Assembly: GCF_010692725.1 (NCBI RefSeq)
Contig: NZ_JAAFZB010000094.1
Coordinates: 124,001 to 188,000, forward strand
Direction of reading: 5' to 3'
DNA length: 64,000 bases
Source: Flavihumibacter soli
Lineage (GTDB): Bacteria; Bacteroidota; Bacteroidia; Sphingobacteriales; Sphingobacteriaceae
The notes beneath the pieces are model-generated. The model searched no databases. It saw nothing but the letters and a program-made list of their open reading frames with translations, and had not been told where the DNA came from. Every line of letters starts with the position of its first letter. Positions within the stretch are counted from its first letter, which is position 1. This document shows, piece by piece, positions 16,590 through 27,261 of the stretch. Made by a program: the position numbers and the translations under genes.

Positions 16590-19500
16590 TTAGCTTCCCC
16601 ACTTTACAGTTAGCCACAGATCAGTCATAGTATTATCATCTATGAAGAACAAAAGTTCTCCAATAGGGCCCGGAAGTATTATTTTGCTCAGTTTTCCTGC
16701 CTTCAATGTTCCAAATTTTTTATCGCCCGTGAGGGTATCTTCATTTGCAGGGTCATTGCCCGTCCCCCTTACAGTAACCGCATTTTTGTTTGTATTCGCA
16801 TATAGAACTACCTCATTTACAACATTCACAGATCCTTTGCTCCAGAAAGGATAATGTTCTTCTTTCAACTGCAATTTCAATGGGGCAAAAGGCGAATCAC
16901 TATTAATAGGAGATATTTTAAATTTCTCCCACTCGTTCGCAAATTCGTGTCGAACTGAAAACAGGCGGGTGGTACCAGCCGCCGCAGAAGCGTTTATCAA
17001 TGTTCTTAAATTTTGCATAGCCCCTTTTCGCAACAGTTCTCCGCCTTCCCGGGCTGTATAATGTAAATGAATAATGACGTCAGTAATTGTATCATAATTG
17101 AACTGCCGGACTTCTCCCTCGCGGCCAGGAAGGGCAATCTCCCAATCACTGATCACACCCGAGTATTCAAAAGGTAATTTTCGTTCATCACGCAAATTCA
17201 ATTCAAACATGCCGCTATCATTCTGAGCACTGCTGGTAACAATTGATTGCATTGATCCGAAACTAATATCAAAGCGTTCATCATTATCATTGGTTGAAAT
17301 ATATGCACCATCACTTAGTACAGATTTTTTACGGATAGTACTTTTGGTTAAGGTTAGCGTGCAGTTGACGCTGGAGTAAGGCCCTGCGATGCAGGGAATA
17401 CTTACTGCAACGGATTTGATCCGTCGGAAATAGTGTCCTGGCCCATCCATGTCAAAAAGTTCCTCAGGTAGCTTGATGGCACAGCGTCCGGCAGTTCGCA
17501 GCGCCAGCAGTGCAGTGGGATCTAACTGCATGACGCTGACGTGTTTCGTTAATTCATACTCTCTTCGGTTCCGCTCATAAAAAGCCATTTCCATACGCTT
17601 CAGGTCGAGATGCAATTTTTCCCCTGCTAATAATCCCTCCCTGCCGCCTGTATACCCAAACTGCAGAAAACTTACCGTATTGTCACCAAGTTCCTGCTGC
17701 AGGGCTCGTTCTGCTTTTTTAGCTATATCATAGGCAAACTGAAAGCATTGACTGTACAAGTCTTTTACTTCCCGTTTCATCCAGGCATAGAAAGCCTGGT
17801 TAGCCTTTTTCCCAACACGATCATCGGTAAGAAAATTTTCGATTTCCGATGCATGCTTAATCTGCTGCTGATGGTTTTTCCATTCAATCTGAGCCATCGC
17901 TTCCCTGATCTGTGCACTGCGTATCTGCTTGAAGAGCTGGTTGATCTCCCCGGCAATGGTGTTGCTCTGAAATGCCCACTCCTGCTCGCGTCTTGAGAAG
18001 CTACCAATCCTCGAAGCATTAGAAGCTTCATAAGAAATTCTGTCGGCAATAGCGGATGCTACATCTGCTCCTAAAGACGCAACGTCACCAAAAGTTGACC
18101 CTCCTATTTTAGAATCACCACCGAGTCCCCAGAAATGAAATTTGATACCAAAATCCGGCACAATTCGTATAGCTTGTGCGGCGAGCTTGCCAAAACGGAC
18201 TGCATCCTGAATATCTCTGGCAGTTTGTAACTTCTCTAATTCTTCTGCTTCATAGCTACTTATGATTTTTCCACCCGAAGCACCTAAATCCTTAGCAATA
18301 TCCACACTGATATCTCTAAGATTTACTGTTGATTCCTTTGCAATTAGTTTCATGTTGATCAGTCCTTCACTGGCCAACTCACTAAGTTCAGGAAGTTTGA
18401 TCTCATTTTCTTTTTTACCCAGTTGCCGCTCAAAATACACGTACCGTTGAGCGGCATTTTTGAGAGAAACCAACAGGCTTTCTGTAGACTTGACTGAATC
18501 CTGCCACTGTCCATATTTTACGCTCTCCGCAAGACTCAAAATAAGCTTTTCATGGTGTGCCCGTAATACTGATAACCTTTCATTATCCTCTTTTTCTATC
18601 ACTGACATTAAGTTGCTTCCCAACGATTTTACTTCCTGGCAGATCTCAACAGCTTTCATTAATAAAAATTGAAATCGCACAATGGGCAACGGAGCGTTTA
18701 AGCCCGCGATTACAGCGGACACATCCAGTCCGGCTGCGGCCGCCTTTGCCAACAACGCAGGATCAATCGGTGGTGCAAATAACGGCAGCTGCCTGAAGAT
18801 TCCCTGCAAATTCAGGCTGTGCCGGATTTTAAACAATCGGTCGGCAACAGTATCCCAGTACGACAAAAGTTTTTCGTTTCGTGGGACCGCAAAATAAAGA
18901 GTATTCCCTAAACTATTGATCGCATTAAATCGTTCGTCATGGTTTGTCTCGGATGGCTGAGGGACCATGTTAAACATAATTTCAGTTTCCAGGGGTTGCA
19001 AAGCATTGCCCATCGCATCCAGATCCTTTTTCAGATTGGCATATGTTTGAGGACGCACATTGCCTTTCGAGGGTACTTCCTGTGGCCGGGAGCCCAGTAT
19101 ATTCGCAGCTAACACGTATTTAACTAACGCGGCATCGACTTCCTCGGGCTGGTCTTTTCTGAAATCAGAATCGCCCCAGGCAATTAAATTATCAAGGTAT
19201 GCAAATACCGTTTTAAACATAAAGGCAGATTGCCGATACCGGGCTACTACATGCGGACGGAATGGATTTTCTTTCGACGCCATAATGCTGTTTATGGTGT
19301 CAGTGCGTAACTGTTCATCTTCACCCGTTGCAAGATTGATCATGATCTCTTCAATCAACCGGATATGCGTTGTCTGGAATGGTTGTACTTTCCAGAACCG
19401 TTCAGGCGTTGGCCCGTCGCTGTTATCAGTTGGATCGAAAATATAATGAAACCATTGGCGCGCTTCTTCGTACCGACCATTTTTACTCAGGTTAATCGCA

Positions 19501-19961
19501 ATGGTAAGTGGTACATGGAAAAACAGCTCCCAGTTATAAACCGCATAAGCACCATGCGATGTGAAATCAAGCTCCTTGACCGGCCTTGGGCTGGCTACGA
19601 AGTTTTTAAGATTATCCGGATTGGGTGAATAGATTTCATTGAAGAAATCCTCGTGACAGCGCGGGATGCGCTTCCCCCGTTTTCTCTCATCTTCATAAGC
19701 GGCATCAAAAGTGGCCATTGTGCCGTCTGCATTATACCTATATTCCGTATCTGCTGCTTGCAATCCCGGTACCGACTCTTGTATCAGCCGGTTAAGTAAA
19801 TGGGTAGCGAAAGGATGAAAATGCGGATAGAAGGAGTAGCTTAACTCCCTTTCTTTTATGATCTGAGTATAATGGACCGTTGTTCGTCTTCGCCGGAAAG
19901 CTGGATTATATAACAAGCCTGTAGCATTCGAATTATGAAATGATTTTGATCGCTTTGCCAT
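16590..19961 (-). CDS. Tc toxin TcA, C-terminal half (pore/TcB-binding)
   Basis: Second half of a TcA-type subunit of an ABC (Tc) toxin: channel-forming helices and the platform for the TcB-TcC cocoon. The 1,123-residue protein begins with a conserved block also found inside one-piece TcA proteins (YSFYPHFHPFATHLLNRLIQ; ARQWFHYIFDPTD). Long amphipathic helices follow (about residues 380-800, including alanine/glycine-rich segments such as ADVASAIADRISYEA). The TcB-binding region begins near residue 840 (LFDMDGPGHYFRRIKSVAVSIPC). No signal peptide, as usual for Tc proteins. A strong Shine-Dalgarno (AAGGAG) seven bases before the ATG and a 17-bp gap after the TcA N-terminal gene point to coordinated synthesis. 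Confidence 0.88.
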   Translation of the reverse strand: MAKRSKSFHNSNATGLLYNPAFRRRRTTVHYTQIIKERELSYSFYPHFHPFATHLLNRLIQESVPGLQAADTEYRYNADGTMATFDAAYEDERKRGKRIPRCHEDFFNEIYSPNPDNLKNFVASPRPVKELDFTSHGAYAVYNWELFFHVPLTIAINLSKNGRYEEARQWFHYIFDPTDNSDGPTPERFWKVQPFQTTHIRLIEEIMINLATGEDEQLRTDTINSIMASKENPFRPHVVARYRQSAFMFKTVFAYLDNLIAWGDSDFRKDQPEEVDAALVKYVLAANILGSRPQEVPSKGNVRPQTYANLKKDLDAMGNALQPLETEIMFNMVPQPSETNHDERFNAINSLGNTLYFAVPRNEKLLSYWDTVADRLFKIRHSLNLQGIFRQLPLFAPPIDPALLAKAAAAGLDVSAVIAGLNAPLPIVRFQFLLMKAVEICQEVKSLGSNLMSVIEKEDNERLSVLRAHHEKLILSLAESVKYGQWQDSVKSTESLLVSLKNAAQRYVYFERQLGKKENEIKLPELSELASEGLINMKLIAKESTVNLRDISVDIAKDLGASGGKIISSYEAEELEKLQTARDIQDAVRFGKLAAQAIRIVPDFGIKFHFWGLGGDSKIGGSTFGDVASLGADVASAIADRISYEASNASRIGSFSRREQEWAFQSNTIAGEINQLFKQIRSAQIREAMAQIEWKNHQQQIKHASEIENFLTDDRVGKKANQAFYAWMKREVKDLYSQCFQFAYDIAKKAERALQQELGDNTVSFLQFGYTGGREGLLAGEKLHLDLKRMEMAFYERNRREYELTKHVSVMQLDPTALLALRTAGRCAIKLPEELFDMDGPGHYFRRIKSVAVSIPCIAGPYSSVNCTLTLTKSTIRKKSVLSDGAYISTNDNDERFDISFGSMQSIVTSSAQNDSGMFELNLRDERKLPFEYSGVISDWEIALPGREGEVRQFNYDTITDVIIHLHYTAREGGELLRKGAMQNLRTLINASAAAGTTRLFSVRHEFANEWEKFKISPINSDSPFAPLKLQLKEEHYPFWSKGSVNVVNEVVLYANTNKNAVTVRGTGNDPANEDTLTGDKKFGTLKAGKLSKIILPGPIGELLFFIDDNTMTDLWLTVKWGS

Positions 19962-19968
19962 AATAACA

Positions 19969-19974
19969 CTCCTT
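19969..19974 (-). promoter_or_regulatory. Strong Shine-Dalgarno for the TcA C-terminal gene
   Basis: Minus-strand AAGGAG lies seven bases before ATG 19961, inside the 17-bp gap between the two TcA genes. Strong SD sequences are uncommon in Bacteroidota, where most genes in this window lack one. It therefore supports the split being a real gene boundary rather than a sequencing error. Confidence 0.65.
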
Positions 19975-19978
19975 ATAA

Positions 19979-22900
19979 TTATAAACGATTGAACCTCTTG
20001 GTAATAGATGGATTCTTGCTGAATATACCTGCAGCCTCGGTGGTAACCGTAACAGGCCGTGTTGTAGTAACACCCGCTCCACCAACTAAGATTGCCCCCG
20101 TATTTAAGGTGTCGCCTTCGCCTGTCAAATGACCATTGGATACGATTGTGTCCGGACTAACAGTTTCGCGGTTGGCAGGTACGAGTAAAATTTTCTGCGT
20201 TTCCGTTGCATTATGGATTATCCGGTTTAATTCACTCCCCTTCTTAACCAATTCAGGTAAGTTGCTATTTGAATTTCTCACAAACACATTCAATCCTGCA
20301 TCCTTACCAATAACACGTTCCCCAAATTTCACAAAGGTTCCAGGATTGGTCACCCAGTCTCTACGTTTCATGGGTGTCACCTTTACTCGTGGATCTTCAG
20401 GATCTATCCAGGCAGGATCATCTGCATTCTTCGGAACAGGAACATTTTTTGGCCACGGATAATACGGCTCCATTTTAATTTCATTCCAGTCCATTTTTGG
20501 ATGCTCGTACCTTACTGGCGGACCGCCTACCCATTCATCCCATTCGTTTATCGTGATGGTCTCTGTCAGCGCAGGTTCTATATAAAACGTATACCAGCTA
20601 TCCTGGTAAAAGAAAGGTGTGATCATTGGACCAAATTCCTCACCTCCAATGGTGACAGGCACACTGCAGGGAACTATGTTGAATTTACCCGAGGTCTTTC
20701 CCAGGATCGTTTGGGGAGTAGAGTCGCTTTGCTGTTCTTCTCCGTTCTTTATCTTTATGAGGTGCGGGTAGGATATTGCCAGCGGGCCATTGGAAGGAAA
20801 TGTAAGACGATTCACTGAATAAGGAACAATTTTACGATGGGATGAAAACTTCCAGGCCGGAGGAGTATCTGCATCTATGATCTCAGGCGGACTGTTTTTG
20901 TTCAGCAGTCGGAATGCCCCAAGACCTCTTAAACTTATGCGCAAAGCTCCATCCATTTGCTCGCTGATATTAGATTCCTTGGTTATGCTGATTGCAACAT
21001 TCTTTGGGGTAGTATTGATCGCAACTTCTCCTGAGACGGGATTGTTTACTCCGCCCGATTGCTTTGTACTCCACTTCCCCTGGTAATAGTCACTCCAGTG
21101 CAAATGTGCCTCCATTATTTTTTTCTGAGTACCCCCGGTTACGGTGCTTAATGCATCACTTACTTTCCAGTTGCTGAGATTTGTTTCAGCATTATTGCCG
21201 GCAGATGGAACACTGCTTTCTGAAATTTTCTCTATGAATGTCGTCCACAACAAGTGAAAGCGCCCTCGCCAGACGATACAAACGATATGATCCCCATCAA
21301 TTTCGACATCCACTGGTTCCCACGGTGTCCACATTTGCTGAGCATACTTGCGGTAAAAGTATTTATGCGGAAATCCGTAGGTTCTGCCGACTACATGTAG
21401 TGTGTTCACATCTGGCGTAAGCGGGTTTTCTTCGCAATACACGGCTACGATATCCAGCCTGGCCAACTCTTCCAGCTTTTTTAAATAGATATAGAAAGCG
21501 TCTTCAACCAACTCATTGGAAACATCACCCTGCAGGAGCTTACCCTCCAGTTCTTTGAAAAGATGTGTCTTATCATCCCGCCATTCCGGTTCAAGCCAGT
21601 TTTCCGGCCATAAAAATATCTTGCGGTTAGCTTCCCAAACCCGGTAGCGGTTCATCCACTTCCAATGTTCAGCATTAATGGCGGCAGGACGAACCTTTTT
21701 CGCCCACCTGCTTTCCAGATTGAGCAGGCAACGCTGAATAAATAACTGAACGGATGCGGTTGCTATTCGAATACGGGATGTTTGCACGACCGGTTCAGTG
21801 CCGGGATCAACGAGAAAAAACTCATACATTTCTTCCATCGAGCCGAACAGATCCCGGAAGTTATGAAGCATGTATGCTACCAGGGCATTGCGCCGTTGTT
21901 GCCGCAACTTATCAAAAATGGGTTGTGCAACCTGCTGCCATGCTTCCGATTCATACCGCGCTTTCACGCCGTTCTTAAAACCTTCTGCGATAGCCTGGTA
22001 TTTTTCTTCTGTACTTCCTGAAAGACCTATTTGAGCAACCTCTGCCAATGTTCCTGTAGGAATTCCAATTATTTGCACAAGTTTCAACGCGCGCCACAGC
22101 AAACTAATGCCACGCTCATCCGCGAATGCAGTAGCGCTAATCGATACTCTGGTGTCTGTATTTTCGGCAATGGCCTGAATGCCAAGTATGGTGGCTACTT
22201 CCGCAACAACGCTGATATCCCGGCGAGATAACTTCGCAATGTCGTTAAACAAGGTATTAAGATGCTCTGACTGTTTTGCCGGAATATCCGCAACATTATC
22301 GTAATTCACCTTTGCTTTCCCAAATACCCTGATAAGATCATCGGCACCAGCGGCAAGATCGTTTCTTAAAGTTTGGTAATCTATCAGTCTGATGAAATTT
22401 TTAAACAGCCCCTGTACGTTCGCCAATGCGTTATCTTCTTCAATCGGCATCCTGCTAAGATCAAAATCGTCAAAGTCGCTTGCATGCTGTTTGAAATAAT
22501 GAAGTTCTTTATCGCTCAGGTTAAATCCTTCAGTTAGTTGAATGGCTTTACTCAATAGTATGTAAGCTTGCTGTAAACTTACCTTTTGGGAGGCGTCATC
22601 GGCCTGCCCGAAGATCTCTATTAAAGGAAAATCCGGATGTGGCGGGATATGCAGATTAGCAGCATCGTTAATAAGCCATTCAATGCGGCTTGGCAAACTT
22701 TTCAAGTTCGTTGACAGTATTTCTAAAATAGCCTGTCGTATTAACTTCTGCTGAAGGAAAGGCAATAAGACGCCGGCAATAACAGATTTTTTTTGCAATG
22801 TGTTGCTCTGTTTGATACTATCATTTGCATCCTCCGCATCCCCGACAAACAGGCCATTGAACCTTTCTTCTGATAAAAAGCTTCCCAGATCATCTTTAAC

Positions 22901-25900
22901 TATATTCCAATCTGGGAGCCGCCTGCCAGTCCACATCGCCATAAAATGCTCAACAGTACTGGCAGAAGTGATCAGCGATAATTTTTGCTCCAACAGATCA
23001 TCTGTAAGCGTTGTAAAAGGCGTTAAGTCATTGGGATTAGAAGGATTAGCAGGCAGTGAATGCAGCTCCGTGATACGTTTAATTTCGTCCGACAATAACT
23101 TTGTGACTTCTGCTGCGTCAGAAACGATATTTCGGTATTTACCCGTGCTATCAAAACGGTGCATAAAAAGATAAGCGAGATCATCCAGCTTAAAACCACT
23201 GTTCATCGTTTTCGAAACCCAGTCAGTAAATTGCAGGGTCTGGTGTGAGAAATGATCGTCCTCAGAAACTTGAAGCGGATCAGCAGAAACTGGAGCAAAC
23301 GGATCTAAGCCCGACAGTTGTTTAAATGTAATCAAATCGGAAATTGACAGTTTTAAAGCTTTAGCCAGTACAACATACCTGTAAAGCAATGATACGTTAG
23401 TCAAAGAGAGTTTTGTGGTGCCGATCTCAAGCCCGTTGTCTTTCAATATTTTGACCAGATCATCAGCCGAAATATTCAGGGCGGCCTGTAATGCAATCGA
23501 ATGATCCTTCTCGGATGTTTTAATATTTAAGTCTTTGCTTAAATATTGACCTAATGCATCATCAAAAGCTGTATCTATTTTCAATACGCTTCGCGTAAGG
23601 AATAATTGACTGTACAGCGAATTTCTATTTAATGTTGGAATATCCCCCCAAATTGTGCTTAGTTTCAAGAAGGCCTGCTTACCAACATTTGTTTTTGAGG
23701 CTAACTTTATAAGATGGGCTATATTAACCAAAGCACTTTTTAACCCACTGGCTAATGCTTTCGATCTCTCCGTTTCCGCCGCTCCCGTATTATTCAGTAT
23801 TGAACGCAGGTTCTGCGGGAAAAACACAGCAAGCGCTCTGTCCGTCTCTTCCATTGACCAGCCGAGCCTTTTCCAGAGTCTCACAAACAGATTCAGCTTC
23901 AGCCAGTCGAATTTTAATGCATCCCTGTCAGCATATCCTACAAGAGTCGCATCAAAATTGCAGCCTGCATTCGTATCGTTCAGCAACAATAAATCCTTAA
24001 ATACACCTTGATTCCATGAATCCTCAAGAGCTGCTTTCGCATCAGTACCATACAACGCGGTTACCTGTTCGAGTTTATCATTGAACGCTTGTTCTTCTTC
24101 AACGCTAAAATTTCGAAACCCGTCAACCTTCTTAAAGCGAAAAACATCGTTTACCGAAACACCCATTTTATGCAGCACCTGCGCCTTGCCAAGCTGGGGA
24201 TTGATAAATTCAGTCTGCACTAAATTCAATAGTTCCTTGTAACTTACACCCAGTCGGTTAGCTAGTTGTTTTGCTGATTTTAAGCCTGCTGTCATTTCTG
24301 GATCGCTGGCATAGCCATATAAATTAAAGAGGCTCGGAAGTGGATCTTCGTTGATTAGCAAGGCAAATTCAGCTGGGGAGATATTAAGCGACTCTATTGC
24401 TATTCTTTGTTCTGTAGCAAAATCAACAACTCCTATTGGTTGCAGGGTCTCAAGTACCTGAGACAAATTAATTTCGTAGTGATTGCAAAATTGCCTGACA
24501 GTCTCCAGCCAAAGGTCGAATGGCAAGTTAAGCGGATATACTGCCTCCTTTAAAATGCCATAGGCTTTTGGCTCAACGTTTACAGGTTCAGCAAGCAGCT
24601 CGGCCGTAGTGGCATCGCCGGTATCATGGGCGATTTCAGTGGTCAGCTTTTTATTTACCAGGTAATATTCTAAAATTTCATTAACAATATCGATGTATGG
24701 CAAGGCGGTATTCGTATTCTGGCATGTGAGAGGCAAGTTGACGAGATCGGGGCGACGATCAATCAACGCATCATAAGGCTTTGTATATTTTGCTTCGTAT
24801 TCCTCACCTGCATGATCTGTCTTCCATTTATCTAAGAAATACTGCCAGTCGGTTTGCTTCCGATCGAGAAATTGCAGCAAGTCTACGAGGTAAGCAGCAG
24901 GACTTAAAACAGATCGGCAATGTTCGCATTCACAAAAATCCAGGGAGCCAAACAATTGTTGCAGATTAGGCGCTCCTTTAATCTTCTCAGATAATCTCTC
25001 CTTATCCGACGCAAGCTTTTCAGGAGTACCTGAAATAGCAAAAACAGGCGGAGTTTGGTGCATCGTTTGCGTGGCGGTGAAAAGTGAATAGGTAGTGGTT
25101 TGCACCTGTTGTGATTTATTGTAGACTACCCTACCCATACGAATGCCTTCATCAATGGCAACTTTGAACTTGTCGCTATAATTTTTTGCAAAACGAGCCA
25201 CAAAATCTTCCCGTGGAACCGACACAATGTCCTGAGCCGAGGCATGTCCCAATTCAAGCAAAACCTGCATCGACTCATCATTCGGTGTGACCTGATGAAT
25301 GCGATGGAGCAGTTTAACTCCTGTGATGGCTGTTTGTTTCTGGTCTTCGGTAATATCGCTGAATAGGGTTGCCTCTTGTTCTTTTACAAACTTATCTATG
25401 TGAGTGCTTCCTAACTTATAGCCAAGCTCTTCTGACTTTTGTAAAAAGTTGCTTACACCACTCTGAGTAGCGCTATCGCCCAAAACGATTTTTCCTTTTT
25501 CAATTCTATTACGAACAACTTTTTCAGGAAATGCTTCACGCACCTTGGCGGCCATATCATTCGCATAAGCCTGCTTTCGTTCTGCTATCGTTCCGCCGAC
25601 GTAGGCTGGTGGGATCAGCTTATCGATGGCTTCTGCATTATCATCAGTACTGCCTGCCAGGGTTTTCAATTTGGCATCCCAGGCTTCGGGTTCATACAAT
25701 TCTTCATCAACCAGTTTGGATAATTGATCCGGACTGCCGACAACACTCTGCAGGTTTTGCACCAGCGGAGCATTGTTAGCCGTAAGCATGCCCAATTTAC
25801 CCTGAAGTTGAAGTCCCTTAATTTTGTCGTCGGTAATGCCGGCGTCCTTTGCTTTCTGCCAAAGCTCCGCAGCATTTTTTCTGGATGAAAAATATGAGTT

Positions 25901-26971
25901 TGCAAATACCGACTTTTCATCGTCGGTCAGCTGCTGGTTTGTAAGAAGGTCATCATAGGTGGATAGTGAACTGAAGTCTTTCGTGCCTAACCGAATCTTA
26001 TTCGCGAACGTCTGGAACGCGCTTGCGGCCGCTTTCATTCCCTCTTCATTCAGTGCTACTATCCCCGATTCAGCAGCTGTTTTCAGTGCATGGTTGATGT
26101 CATCCACATTGATCTGTGCAAGCTGGTCGGCATCAGTTGGTAAACCTGCCCGAACTAAAGCATAGGCCGCCTCCTGCGTCAGACCGGTTGACCCACTTAA
26201 ACTACCGGCCAGTGATGCCAGGGCAATCGGACGCGCATCCCAGTTGGTATTCTGACTGAGAAAGGTAATATCCTGCCTTTCTTCCTTCTCCTGTGCTTCA
26301 TTAAGCTTCGCTATATCCCCGATTATGCCCGTGAGATCTTTGCTCAAACGGGCGAATTCGCTTTCCTGTTGCTGTTGAACAACTGAAGGTGCAATGAGGT
26401 TAAGATTAGTTATTGCAACCGCCTTATCGCTATTAAATAGCGTACTGGACAGGGAATGCTCTTTGCCTTCCGCATCCACTGAGCGAACTTCAAAACTTGC
26501 CGTGGTTACTGCCGCGGGATCATAGTTAAACGCGTATTTACCCTGGTCATCCGTATTTACCTCTTTCACAATTGCATCATTTCCGGCAAAACCCTTAGAG
26601 TAAAGACGAAGCTTTACATTGTTGGCCGGAATGCCATAATCCATGTAAATAACACCACCTATTTTCCCTTGTCCATCAGAAGGTCCGCTTAGTAAACCTA
26701 ATTGACTCAAAATAACATTGAATGCATCAGCCGTTCTTTTGTTGACCATACCCGAATCCGGCAGCTGCTGCATTCGCTGGAATACTGCAACTAACCTTTG
26801 CGTAGATTCCCCATAGCCAACCTCCGCATTTAACAGAAGCGGAAAATTGCTGGAATCTTCTGTTCCTAAACCCAGAAGCTGTCTTTCGATCAGTGCGATC
26901 AACGCAGCCTTCAAATTGACAACTTCTTCGTTGTTGTCGCCTGATTTGAGGTGGAAGCTGATAGAGTTCAT
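19979..26971 (-). CDS. Tc toxin TcA, N-terminal half (shell/receptor domains)
   Basis: First half of the TcA subunit, 2,330 residues. In order: a peptidoglycan-binding-like domain (about residues 5-95, LKSGDNNEEVVNLKAAL...DSGMVNKRTADAFNVIL); a carboxypeptidase-regulatory/transthyretin-like beta domain (about 105-195, GVIYMDYGIPANNVKLRLYSKGF); a long alpha-helical shell containing the VRP1/SpvA block (around residue 680, FCECEHCRSVLSPAAYLVDLLQFL); and the ABC-toxin N-terminal and neuraminidase-like region (around 1,770, NRYRVWEANRKIFLWPENWLEPEW). It ends just before the pore-forming part, which the next gene encodes. ATG 26971 (MNSISFHLKSGD) is preferred over TTG 26980. No signal peptide. Confidence 0.88.
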   Translation of the reverse strand: MNSISFHLKSGDNNEEVVNLKAALIALIERQLLGLGTEDSSNFPLLLNAEVGYGESTQRLVAVFQRMQQLPDSGMVNKRTADAFNVILSQLGLLSGPSDGQGKIGGVIYMDYGIPANNVKLRLYSKGFAGNDAIVKEVNTDDQGKYAFNYDPAAVTTASFEVRSVDAEGKEHSLSSTLFNSDKAVAITNLNLIAPSVVQQQQESEFARLSKDLTGIIGDIAKLNEAQEKEERQDITFLSQNTNWDARPIALASLAGSLSGSTGLTQEAAYALVRAGLPTDADQLAQINVDDINHALKTAAESGIVALNEEGMKAAASAFQTFANKIRLGTKDFSSLSTYDDLLTNQQLTDDEKSVFANSYFSSRKNAAELWQKAKDAGITDDKIKGLQLQGKLGMLTANNAPLVQNLQSVVGSPDQLSKLVDEELYEPEAWDAKLKTLAGSTDDNAEAIDKLIPPAYVGGTIAERKQAYANDMAAKVREAFPEKVVRNRIEKGKIVLGDSATQSGVSNFLQKSEELGYKLGSTHIDKFVKEQEATLFSDITEDQKQTAITGVKLLHRIHQVTPNDESMQVLLELGHASAQDIVSVPREDFVARFAKNYSDKFKVAIDEGIRMGRVVYNKSQQVQTTTYSLFTATQTMHQTPPVFAISGTPEKLASDKERLSEKIKGAPNLQQLFGSLDFCECEHCRSVLSPAAYLVDLLQFLDRKQTDWQYFLDKWKTDHAGEEYEAKYTKPYDALIDRRPDLVNLPLTCQNTNTALPYIDIVNEILEYYLVNKKLTTEIAHDTGDATTAELLAEPVNVEPKAYGILKEAVYPLNLPFDLWLETVRQFCNHYEINLSQVLETLQPIGVVDFATEQRIAIESLNISPAEFALLINEDPLPSLFNLYGYASDPEMTAGLKSAKQLANRLGVSYKELLNLVQTEFINPQLGKAQVLHKMGVSVNDVFRFKKVDGFRNFSVEEEQAFNDKLEQVTALYGTDAKAALEDSWNQGVFKDLLLLNDTNAGCNFDATLVGYADRDALKFDWLKLNLFVRLWKRLGWSMEETDRALAVFFPQNLRSILNNTGAAETERSKALASGLKSALVNIAHLIKLASKTNVGKQAFLKLSTIWGDIPTLNRNSLYSQLFLTRSVLKIDTAFDDALGQYLSKDLNIKTSEKDHSIALQAALNISADDLVKILKDNGLEIGTTKLSLTNVSLLYRYVVLAKALKLSISDLITFKQLSGLDPFAPVSADPLQVSEDDHFSHQTLQFTDWVSKTMNSGFKLDDLAYLFMHRFDSTGKYRNIVSDAAEVTKLLSDEIKRITELHSLPANPSNPNDLTPFTTLTDDLLEQKLSLITSASTVEHFMAMWTGRRLPDWNIVKDDLGSFLSEERFNGLFVGDAEDANDSIKQSNTLQKKSVIAGVLLPFLQQKLIRQAILEILSTNLKSLPSRIEWLINDAANLHIPPHPDFPLIEIFGQADDASQKVSLQQAYILLSKAIQLTEGFNLSDKELHYFKQHASDFDDFDLSRMPIEEDNALANVQGLFKNFIRLIDYQTLRNDLAAGADDLIRVFGKAKVNYDNVADIPAKQSEHLNTLFNDIAKLSRRDISVVAEVATILGIQAIAENTDTRVSISATAFADERGISLLWRALKLVQIIGIPTGTLAEVAQIGLSGSTEEKYQAIAEGFKNGVKARYESEAWQQVAQPIFDKLRQQRRNALVAYMLHNFRDLFGSMEEMYEFFLVDPGTEPVVQTSRIRIATASVQLFIQRCLLNLESRWAKKVRPAAINAEHWKWMNRYRVWEANRKIFLWPENWLEPEWRDDKTHLFKELEGKLLQGDVSNELVEDAFYIYLKKLEELARLDIVAVYCEENPLTPDVNTLHVVGRTYGFPHKYFYRKYAQQMWTPWEPVDVEIDGDHIVCIVWRGRFHLLWTTFIEKISESSVPSAGNNAETNLSNWKVSDALSTVTGGTQKKIMEAHLHWSDYYQGKWSTKQSGGVNNPVSGEVAINTTPKNVAISITKESNISEQMDGALRISLRGLGAFRLLNKNSPPEIIDADTPPAWKFSSHRKIVPYSVNRLTFPSNGPLAISYPHLIKIKNGEEQQSDSTPQTILGKTSGKFNIVPCSVPVTIGGEEFGPMITPFFYQDSWYTFYIEPALTETITINEWDEWVGGPPVRYEHPKMDWNEIKMEPYYPWPKNVPVPKNADDPAWIDPEDPRVKVTPMKRRDWVTNPGTFVKFGERVIGKDAGLNVFVRNSNSNLPELVKKGSELNRIIHNATETQKILLVPANRETVSPDTIVSNGHLTGEGDTLNTGAILVGGAGVTTTRPVTVTTEAAGIFSKNPSITKRFNRL

Positions 26972-27261
26972 AACTTTCAACTTTTAAATCGATGTGAGTG
27001 CGAAACGCTCAAGTCAATGTGAGTTTTTATTTATTAAAAAGCTCGTTGCCTTGACGATAATGTTAACTAAGATAATTGACCAAATGTCAAATGGCATCCT
27101 TCGTTTCTTACGGAACGATGTAGCGCCAGGCACTCGAGCTAGCAGTGTTTTGACAAAGTTATGATGAGTGCTTTGATACGGTTTTTATTATTAAAAATCT
27201 TAAAAGTGTTTAAATTAAACAGTTGAATAAAGTTATTATAGCTCTGTGCGCATTTCTTAAA